A stretch of 6,442 nt of DNA. It comes from Candidatus Bathyarchaeota archaeon (GTDB lineage Archaea > Thermoproteota > Bathyarchaeia > Bathyarchaeales > Bathycorpusculaceae). Positions 1 through 4,695 of the stretch are shown here, in pieces. The notes under the pieces were generated by a model. It was not told the origin of the DNA. It did not search any database and was given only the letters and a program-made list of their open reading frames with translations. The stretch is taken from positions 1 to 6,442 of the forward strand of contig DAOVFL010000055.1 of the NCBI GenBank assembly GCA_030672945.1, in the 5' to 3' direction. The position numbers and the translations under genes were made by a program. How positions within the stretch are numbered: position 1 is the first letter of the stretch; every line of letters starts with the position of its first letter.

Positions 1-41
1 TCGATTATCCTTCGCTCTCCCAGTTTTTCATCAGTTTTCAT
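1..41 (-). CDS. Partial gene, N-terminus only, leaving the window at the left edge
   Basis: An ATG at 41 (minus strand) opens a frame that stays open to the window edge. The visible peptide is 13 residues: MKTDEKLGERRII. A strong Shine-Dalgarno core, AGGAG (complement of 49-53), lies 7 nt upstream of the ATG, which makes this a convincing translation start. Two other ATGs nearby (complements of 44-46 and 29-31) are in other frames and close after a few codons. The LGER-x-I-I pattern near the N-terminus resembles the start of archaeal thiamine-monophosphate kinases (ThiL, AIR-synthase fold), but 13 residues cannot establish a family, so this is only a hint. It is divergent from the tRNA-Thr gene. 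Confidence 0.55.
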   Translation of the reverse strand, partial: MKTDEKLGERRII

Positions 42-53
42 TGCATTTCTCCT

Positions 54-465
54 ATAGCACAGAAATATGTATCTATCGTCTTCAATGTTTATTACATGTA
101 GACTCTTTTTAAAATGCACTATACTCTTTGAATGACAAACCTACCCTTAAACACATCGAGTTGGCACGCTAAATCTCATGATGCACATTAACATGAAAGC
201 TCTAAGGCGAAAATTCTGCTGAATATTCAGAAGTTCGAGAAAGACGCCGATGAATCAATATGTCTTGAAGAGTCAAACCTAACCAGCAAAGAACTGAAGA
301 TTAGAGATCTGCCACCATGGAGGCGATGCTTCTAAGAGAGAAGTGTCAAGATCTTATTTTCACAGGATAGTTTTTTAAAGCTTGATTGAAAACCAGCCAC
401 TGTAACACATGCGGTATTGAAAATTTGGAAAATGGGTAAAAAAGGGTTAACATCACATTTCCTTT
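54..465. other. Intergenic region without a convincing gene; possible coding remnant
   Basis: This spacer lies between the left-edge gene and the tRNA-Thr promoter. No frame has both a start and a recognisable product. One plus-strand frame is open from 192 to the TAA at 333-335 (about 47 codons). Its composition is protein-like, rich in K, E, L and I, with stretches such as KILLNIQKFEKDADES, but it has no ATG and a stop immediately before it. It may be the eroded remnant of a gene or chance. A second tiny frame starts at ATG 317 and closes after 17 codons. No CRISPR, insertion sequence or convincing RNA gene was seen here. Confidence 0.4.
105..117 (-). promoter_or_regulatory. Possible TATA element for the left-edge gene
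   Basis: On the minus strand this reads GCATTTTAAAAAG, an A/T core of the archaeal TATA type. It is centred about 70 nt upstream of the ATG at 41, so transcription would start near 86 and give a leader of roughly 45 nt that contains the AGGAG site. Other A/T-rich stretches lie between it and the gene, so the assignment is weak. Confidence 0.3.
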
Positions 466-480
466 CCGAACATTTAAAAT
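466..480 (+). promoter_or_regulatory. BRE/TATA promoter of tRNA-Thr
   Basis: The sequence CCGAACATTTAAAAT joins a purine-rich BRE-like stretch (CGAA) to the TATA-like core TTTAAAAT (473-480). The core is centred about 31 nt before the mature tRNA 5' end at 508. With the usual archaeal TATA-to-start distance of about 25 nt, transcription would begin near 502 and leave a short 5' leader for RNase P. Confidence 0.55.
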
Positions 481-507
481 CTGTTAATTAATCAACATAG
501 TAGGTGT

Positions 508-581
508 GCCCCGGTGGCTCAGCCCGGTAGAGCGGCAGCCTCGTAAGCTGTTGGTCGCGGGTTCAAATCCCGCCCGGGGCT
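508..581 (+). tRNA. trnT: tRNA-Thr, anticodon CGU
   Basis: A full cloverleaf can be drawn. The acceptor stem is GCCCCGG (508-514) paired with CCGGGGC (574-580). The D stem is GCTC/GAGC (517-520, 530-533). The anticodon stem is 535-539 paired with 547-551, with one G-U pair. The loop CTCGTAA carries anticodon CGT at 542-544 with A37. The T stem is GCGGG/CCCGC around TTCAAAT. Discriminator base U73 is T581, as expected for archaeal tRNA-Thr. There is no intron. The next bases are TTC, so CCA is not encoded and must be added after transcription. It decodes ACG only. Short T-runs at 581-602 probably end the transcript. Confidence 0.95.
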
Positions 582-806
582 TTCCATTTTGATCAATCTT
601 TTAGTCTACGTATGTTTCTCTGGTAGATAGATCATGCTATATAATTTTGTTAAGCTGCGCTCGCGCCAGAAGTTTTCGAATTACCGGCAAAAGCAGATGT
701 CACTCTAGTTTTCTAAACTCACTTCAAAAGAAACCCCCATTTTAAATGAATGCTTAGACCATCAAAAAATGTTCCAGTCGGCTTCGGGAGAAGACGAAGA
801 TAAATC

Positions 807-854
807 TCAAGCTTCTATCTGAGAATATTTTAAATCCGTCGTTCAAGCTTCTAT
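807..854. repeat. 12-bp perfect direct repeat flanking the tRNA-Pro TATA element
   Basis: TCAAGCTTCTAT occurs at 807-818 and again at 843-854, a 36-bp offset. The A/T core taken as the tRNA-Pro TATA element lies between the two copies. The repeat may be a local duplication or a pair of protein-binding sites; nothing in the sequence decides between these. Confidence 0.5.
821..836 (+). promoter_or_regulatory. Probable TATA promoter of tRNA-Pro
   Basis: GAGAATATTTTAAATC contains the TATA-like core TTTTAAAT (828-835), preceded by purines. It is centred about 42 nt upstream of the mature tRNA, which implies a start near 856 and a 5' leader of about 17 nt. That is a little longer than for tRNA-Thr. 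No better-placed A/T core is present. Confidence 0.4.
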
Positions 855-872
855 TTTGTATGAAATGTTTAA

Positions 873-947
873 GGGGCTGTCGGCTAGCTTGGTCTAGGCT
901 CTGAGCCTCGGGCGCTCGGGACCCCGGTTCAAATCCGGGCGGCCCCA
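873..947 (+). tRNA. trnP: tRNA-Pro, anticodon CGG
   Basis: The acceptor stem GGGGCTG (873-879) pairs with CGGCCCC (940-946), with one U-G pair. The D arm is 882-900, with G18-G19 at 891-892 and A14/A21 in place. The anticodon stem is 902-906 paired with 914-918. The loop CTCGGGC gives anticodon CGG at 909-911 with G37, the base expected in tRNA-Pro. The T stem CCCGG/CCGGG encloses TTCAAAT. The variable loop is short (4 nt, 919-922). The discriminator is A947. The next bases are TCA, so CCA is not encoded. There is no intron. It decodes CCG only. The protein-like open frame on the opposite strand here is an artefact of the tRNA sequence. Confidence 0.95.
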
Positions 948-1113
948 TCATTTCTGCCGAGCTTCTAAGATTGTGAAAACTGATTGTGCACTTCTTTAAG
1001 CTTCAGTTTGTCATCTAAACATTTTTCTTTATCAGCGTTTATACCCTTGTTTCCTTCGGACTACCTGATTATTGGGTGAAAACTTGCTTCGGACATTCAG
1101 AAATGACTTAGGA

Positions 1114-1503
1114 ATGCTTTCTAGATATAAACAGCTTTTTCCATTGTGCTTTGCAGTCTTTGTAAGCATGTTAGGTTTCGGTTTAGTCATGCCTCTTCTG
1201 CCATTATACGCAAGAAAATTTGGGGCTACTGGAATATAGTTGGGTTTGTTGACAGCTTCTTTTGCAGTAACCCGGGTAATCACAACTTTTCCTGGAGGAT
1301 GGTTAGCTGAAAGTCGGGAGAAAAACACCTATTGTAATAGGTTTACTCACGTACTCCGTTGTTATGACGCTGTACGGATTTTTCAAGACGTTAACCAATT
1401 AATACTCTTAAGAGCTCTTCAATGTATGGCTTCAGGAATAGTTTGACCTGTCATAAGCACCATGGTTGCTGACAGCGCGCGCCGAACCGACAAAGGGACT
1501 CAA
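1114..1503 (+). pseudogene. Decayed, truncated major facilitator superfamily (MFS) transporter
   Basis: From ATG 1114 the frame reads MLSRYKQLFPL and continues into a first membrane helix ending MPLLPLYARKFGATGI. TAG at 1237-1239 then replaces a likely CAG. The frame resumes with a second helix and the MFS loop 2-3 motif GGWLAESREK. One extra base in the A-run 1321-1325 shifts the frame; the third helix reads IVIGLLTYSVVMTLYGFFKT in the shifted frame. A one-base loss near 1394-1396 restores frame for LILLRALQCMASGIV. TGA at 1444-1446 replaces a likely TGG, followed by PVISTMVADSARRTDKGT. Homology stops near 1500, so only about 4 of the usual 12 helices remain. The original role would have been a secondary transporter (drug or small-molecule efflux type), but it cannot work as it stands. 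The reading of lesions is mine, by pattern. Confidence 0.85.
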
Positions 1504-1553
1504 ATAAGACATAAATTCCATTCATATCCTAACGAATTTTGGTTCAATTGATT

Positions 1554-1573
1554 AATTATCTTGATAATTTTTT
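1554..1573 (+). terminator. Weak hairpin plus T-run, terminator-like
   Basis: AATTATC and GATAATT (1554-1560, 1563-1569) are inverted copies that can form an A/T-rich stem closing on about 4 nt. On the plus strand it runs into a T-run (1568-1573), and a second T-run follows at 1584-1591. It sits between the convergent MFS relic and glpX. Read on the minus strand it is followed by no T-run, so it suits plus-strand transcripts better. The stem is all A/T apart from its innermost pair and therefore weak. Confidence 0.3.
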
Positions 1574-1589
1574 GGTAATTGGGATTTTT

Positions 1590-2606
1590 TTACGTTAATA
1601 ATTGTTTGTAGACTGGATGCCCTTTAAATCGAAGTTTTGCTTCTGATTTTACCACAGTTCCGCTTGGCAGCCTCATGCAAATTGAATCAACAATGGCTCC
1701 ATCTGGAATAAAGCGTACACCATCTAAGAGCTCGCCCTTTGTAACACCGGAAGCTGCGAAAACCAGTTCGTTGCCCTTAGCTAACTCATCTTCTTTATAT
1801 GCTCTGTCCACATCGACACCTTCCTTCCTCAGCCTATCCAGCCTGTCAGGATCATCCTTCTTGCCTTTCCACACCTTAGCAAGCATAGTGCCTCCTAAAG
1901 ATTTCACGGCAGTTGCCGCAATAGTTGCTTCTGGTCCAGCACCCGCACCTACAAGAATGTCAACTCCTGAACCGGGAATGCATGTAACAACTGCCCCTGC
2001 AATGTCACCGTCAGGAATCAAAATTATTCTCACACCCAGTTTTCTAAGGCTTCTAAGGATATCAATATGTCTTTCACGCTCCAACATTATAACGGTGAAG
2101 TTCTGAAGACGCAAACCTTTGTTGTAAGCTGTGGTGCGCACAATTTCTTCTATGGACATGTCCAAAGAGATCTTACCAAGCGAATGGTGATCAGTTGCCA
2201 CTTTGAGATAATAACCGTCGTCTGGAAGCACCTGAAAACAACCAGTAGGTGCGCAAGCGAGAGCTGCGATAGCGTCTTTTCTACCTTTAGAGGCTGCTGT
2301 CGTGCCGTCAACAGGATCTATGACAAACTCAACCTTAGGACCTTTTCCTGTGCCAACTTTTTCTCTCTGCGCAAATGATGGTGCGTTATCTTTAGGTCCT
2401 TCGCATGAAATAACTTCACCGTCAATGTCTGTTTGAGTTAACACTGCTCTTGAAAACTCGACTGCCTTCTCGTCTATTAAATCAGAATTTCCTTGACCAA
2501 TATATAACGCAGCTCCAACGGCTGCAGCAGTAGTAATTCTAGTTAAAGAAGGAGCCAACGCTCTAAGAGAAACCAAGGTTCCATACTCCCCACACGTTAA
2601 TAACAT
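1590..2606 (-). CDS. glpX: Class II fructose-1,6-bisphosphatase (GlpX family), variant active site
   Basis: The family hydrolyses fructose 1,6-bisphosphate to fructose 6-phosphate plus phosphate, in the cytosol, as a step of gluconeogenesis. The 338 residues fit family length and follow GlpX order throughout: RITTAAAVGAALYIG (23-37), IDGEVISCEG (61-70), DPVDGT (97-102), RERH (177-180), IPDGD (197-201), GPEATIAA (224-231) and FAASGVTKGELLDGV (283-297). By recalled alignment with E. coli GlpX, metal ligands D33, E57, D85 and E213 map to D45, E69, D97 and E226. E88 becomes D100, catalytic K29 becomes S41, and the GEGE motif reads CEGP. ATG 2606 follows the epimerase stop by 3 nt with no clear Shine-Dalgarno, suggesting coupling. 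A TTG at 2576 (codon 11) has GGGGAG upstream and would match the bacterial N-terminus better. Because of the substitutions, a related sugar-phosphate or inositol-phosphate substrate is possible. Confidence 0.9.
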   Translation of the reverse strand: MLLTCGEYGTLVSLRALAPSLTRITTAAAVGAALYIGQGNSDLIDEKAVEFSRAVLTQTDIDGEVISCEGPKDNAPSFAQREKVGTGKGPKVEFVIDPVDGTTAASKGRKDAIAALACAPTGCFQVLPDDGYYLKVATDHHSLGKISLDMSIEEIVRTTAYNKGLRLQNFTVIMLERERHIDILRSLRKLGVRIILIPDGDIAGAVVTCIPGSGVDILVGAGAGPEATIAATAVKSLGGTMLAKVWKGKKDDPDRLDRLRKEGVDVDRAYKEDELAKGNELVFAASGVTKGELLDGVRFIPDGAIVDSICMRLPSGTVVKSEAKLRFKGHPVYKQLLT

Positions 2607-2609
2607 GGG

Positions 2610-3731
2610 TTACCCGTAAATCTTTTTCGGCTTTCCCAAAAGCCTTTGATTCAACTCTTCAATACCTAGCCCATACTGGTCGGTAAGAACTCGCATCGAA
2701 TTCCTAACTTTTATACCGCCTTTCATAACAAGTTTGTCTTTGAACAAAAGGTCAGAATCTAGGTCTGCATATTGTATGTTTTTGACTGCTGCTGCCAAGT
2801 GTGTTCCGGCTGCTATGCCTATTTCCGATTCACCCATGCACCCAATCATGCATGGTACTCCTGCAGCCTCAGCAACATAAGCTATTTTCTTGCCTTTCAG
2901 TATTCCTCCACTTTTCATGAGCTTAATGTTTATGAGGTCTACTGCTTCCGCTTTAATCAAGCGTAATGCGTCTTCAGGTGAATGTACACTTTCATCAGCC
3001 ATTATCAGTATCGGTGAGTTTTTCCTTACTTTAGCCAAACCTTTTAGGTTTTCTGCCGGAACTGGTTGCTCCGCAAATTGAATGTCAAACTTCTCTATCT
3101 TGTTAAGAACTTCTATGGCTTGTATGGGTGTCCACCCTTGATTCGCGTCAAGTCTCAATTTAACATCGTCGCCAACTGCTTCACGAACGAGCTTGATGCG
3201 TTCAACATCTTCGGTGGGATTAACTCCAACCTTCACTTTTAGGACTTTGAAACCTTTCTTGACAGCTTCGGATGCATCTTTTGCCATTTCTTTCGGAGAT
3301 TTAATTCCTAGGGTGATGTCTGTTAGGACTTTTTTTCGGTAGCCACCCATCAGCATGAAAAGTGGTTTTCGAACAGTCTTTCCTAGAATATCATGTAACG
3401 CCAAGTCTATGGCTGCTTTTGCAGCCGGATTCTCTTCAACTATTGAATCCATAGATTCTACATTCTGCTCAATTCTCAAGGGGCACATACCAATAAGCTT
3501 GGGTGCAATCCTATCTAATACTTTGACAACTGTCTTGGGGTTTTCACCTGTCACTCTTTGCGACGGTGATGATTCACCCCAGCCAACTACTTCGTAGTCT
3601 GTCATTATCCTAACGACTATGTTATGGCTTTCAGTGCTTACTTCTGGAGCAATTCGAAAAGGTTCTTCATAATGTAAAGTAATAGAATAAACTTCAATTC
3701 GCTGGATTTCCAATTTTGGACACCAATACAA
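2610..3731 (-). CDS. Enolase-superfamily dipeptide epimerase (L-Ala-D/L-Glu epimerase-like)
   Basis: Dipeptide epimerases invert one alpha-carbon of a dipeptide through an enolate, using two lysines and one Mg2+. A capping N-terminal domain (about 8-130) precedes the barrel. Barrel motifs are all present: KVK (K165, K167), DANQGW with D195, EQPV with E221, ADES with D246, NIKLMKSGG with second lysine K270, GCMGESEIG (297-305) and DLDSD (323-327). The DxD pair D323/D325 is the dipeptide ammonium-binding signature that separates this subgroup from muconate cycloisomerases and o-succinylbenzoate synthases. No ATG is available in frame. The longest frame starts at TTG 3731; TTG 3713 is better supported, since it has GGTG 7 nt upstream and gives the usual short lead-in to RIEVY (367 residues). 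No peptidoglycan genes are nearby, so the substrate may be a general peptide-degradation product. It is the first gene of the operon with glpX. Confidence 0.9.
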   Translation of the reverse strand: MYWCPKLEIQRIEVYSITLHYEEPFRIAPEVSTESHNIVVRIMTDYEVVGWGESSPSQRVTGENPKTVVKVLDRIAPKLIGMCPLRIEQNVESMDSIVEENPAAKAAIDLALHDILGKTVRKPLFMLMGGYRKKVLTDITLGIKSPKEMAKDASEAVKKGFKVLKVKVGVNPTEDVERIKLVREAVGDDVKLRLDANQGWTPIQAIEVLNKIEKFDIQFAEQPVPAENLKGLAKVRKNSPILIMADESVHSPEDALRLIKAEAVDLINIKLMKSGGILKGKKIAYVAEAAGVPCMIGCMGESEIGIAAGTHLAAAVKNIQYADLDSDLLFKDKLVMKGGIKVRNSMRVLTDQYGLGIEELNQRLLGKPKKIYG

Positions 3732-3739
3732 ACGTTGTG

Positions 3740-3753
3740 TTTTCCATGGAAAA
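3740..3753. promoter_or_regulatory. 14-bp perfect palindrome, candidate operator
   Basis: TTTTCCATGGAAAA is a perfect inverted repeat lying 9 bp upstream of the first possible epimerase start codon. It is downstream of both candidate TATA elements for that operon, near or just after the expected transcription start, where a dimeric repressor would block transcription. The ATG inside it opens a 17-codon frame (17 residues starting MENTTF) that is out of frame with the epimerase and ends inside it at 3694, so this is not the gene start. Confidence 0.35.
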
Positions 3754-3782
3754 ACTTTGCTATGATTCTTCGGTCGGCGTTC

Positions 3783-3820
3783 TTTTATGTTTTCTTAACC
3801 CTTTCAACTTAAGCTTTGCC
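3783..3820 (-). promoter_or_regulatory. Candidate promoter region of the epimerase-glpX operon
   Basis: Two minus-strand candidates lie here. CAAAGCTTAAGTTG (3818 down to 3805) has a BRE-like CAAAG and the core CTTAAGT. It matches the promoter-like element of the divergent ABC gene at 10 of the 11 positions AAAGYTTAAGT. AAACATAAAAG (3793 down to 3783) is a second A/T core, closer to the gene, that would place the start near 3760 just before the palindrome. The sequence does not show which is used. Confidence 0.35.
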
Positions 3821-3915
3821 GTCAAGATTTTCAGTTGCAAATAGTTGTGACATTGTGTATATGACGACTAGTGTAAGGCGGTGGTAGGACGCGCTAGCGA
3901 TTTAGCCAATAAGGT

Positions 3916-3930
3916 GAAAGTTTAAGTATG
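3916..3930 (+). promoter_or_regulatory. BRE/TATA promoter of the ABC exporter operon
   Basis: GAAAGTTTAAGTATG has a purine BRE-like stretch (GAAAG) followed by the TATA-like core TTTAAGTA (3921-3928). With the usual spacing, transcription would begin near 3950, giving a very short leader of about 14 nt before ATG 3964 that still contains GGTG (3955-3958). Confidence 0.5.
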
Positions 3931-3963
3931 TACCTGGGTCGTGATTAGTGTCGTGGTGCGTGA

Positions 3964-4695
3964 ATGAGCTTTGCTGTCGATGCTAAGGAACTCGTGAAGG
4001 ATTTTGGTGAAGTTAGAGCCCTCAATGGATTAAGTTTTCAAGTTAAGAAGGGCGAAATTTACGGTCTCATTGGTCCTAATGGCGCTGGAAAAACAACCGC
4101 GCTTAGAATTGTTTCAACATTGCTGAGGCCCACTTCAGGTTCTGTGAAAGTTCTTGGTTGTGATGTTGTAAATGAGGCTTCTGAAATCCGTAGGTTGATA
4201 AGCTATCTCCCTGAAGAAGCTGGAGCTTACAAAAATCTGTCGGGTTATGAATACTTGGAGTTTATGGTCAGGTTTACCGCTAAGAATAAAGAAACCGTCA
4301 AAGAAACCGTCGAGGTTGCAGCAAAGATTTCTGGGTTAGAAAAACGCCTAAAGGATAGGGTGAAGACCTATAGCAAGGGTATGAAAAGACGCCTTCTCGT
4401 TGCACGAGCACTTATGACCAAGCCTAAGCTTGCAGTTTTGGATGAACCAACCACTGGTTTGGATGTTCTTCACTCCGTTCATGTCAGGGGAATTGTAAAG
4501 CAATATGTGGAAAAACAAGGGGTTACAGTTCTTCTTTCAAGTCACAACATGCTTGAAGTGGAGCATCTGTGCGGTAAAGTGGCTCTCATAAATAAAGGCA
4601 AGGTAGTAGCTGAAGGTACTCCGGCAGAACTCAAAGACAGGTACGACTCGGCGAATCTTGAAGAAGTCTTTGCGAAGGTGGTTGGTTTTGCTTAA
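3964..4695 (+). CDS. ABC-2 type exporter, ATP-binding subunit
   Basis: The 243-residue nucleotide-binding subunit powers the membrane partner encoded just downstream; it acts at the cytoplasmic face of the membrane. Motifs in order: Walker A GPNGAGKT (37-44), a Q-loop position occupied by Glu in YLPEE (81-85), ABC signature YSKGM (136-140) in place of LSGGQ, Walker B LAVLDE (156-161) with catalytic E161, D-loop GLD (165-167) and switch histidine H194. The C-terminal NLEEVFAKV segment is typical of the NatA/CcmA-like group of ABC-2 exporters. The Q-to-E and YSKGM variants are common in that group and do not suggest inactivity. The start is ATG 3964 with GGTG 5 nt upstream. The 3' end overlaps the permease start, so equal production of both subunits is likely. 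The substrate is unknown; sodium export (NatA-like) is only one possibility. Confidence 0.93.
   Translation: MSFAVDAKELVKDFGEVRALNGLSFQVKKGEIYGLIGPNGAGKTTALRIVSTLLRPTSGSVKVLGCDVVNEASEIRRLISYLPEEAGAYKNLSGYEYLEFMVRFTAKNKETVKETVEVAAKISGLEKRLKDRVKTYSKGMKRRLLVARALMTKPKLAVLDEPTTGLDVLHSVHVRGIVKQYVEKQGVTVLLSSHNMLEVEHLCGKVALINKGKVVAEGTPAELKDRYDSANLEEVFAKVVGFA

Noticed and set aside
178..222. Possible C/D-box sRNA (ATGATGC ... CTGA)
   Set aside because: The C box deviates at its last base, no internal D'/C' pair is present, and the terminal stem is missing.
305..320. AGATCTGCCACCATGG, which looks exactly like a cloning junction (BglII site, Kozak sequence, NcoI site)
   Set aside because: The flanking DNA is continuous natural sequence and the ATG frame closes after 17 codons with no known insert. 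It is taken as coincidence.
754..951. Minus-strand open frame beginning MMGPPGFEPGS
   Set aside because: Its first codons are the antisense of tRNA-Pro; GFEPGS-type peptides are a well-known artefact of translating tRNA T-arms.
1032..1328. 98-codon minus-strand open frame
   Set aside because: It lies antisense to the MFS relic, whose plus-strand frame shows clear family motifs; the minus frame has no recognisable features.
1237..1446. TAG as pyrrolysine or TGA as a recoded Trp/Sec codon in the MFS gene
   Set aside because: Two different stops, two frameshifts and loss of most of the protein together fit decay better than recoding, and no recoding element was seen.
1675..2378. Plus-strand open frames antisense to glpX
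   Set aside because: They are shadows of the glpX reading frame, with low-complexity or unrecognisable products.
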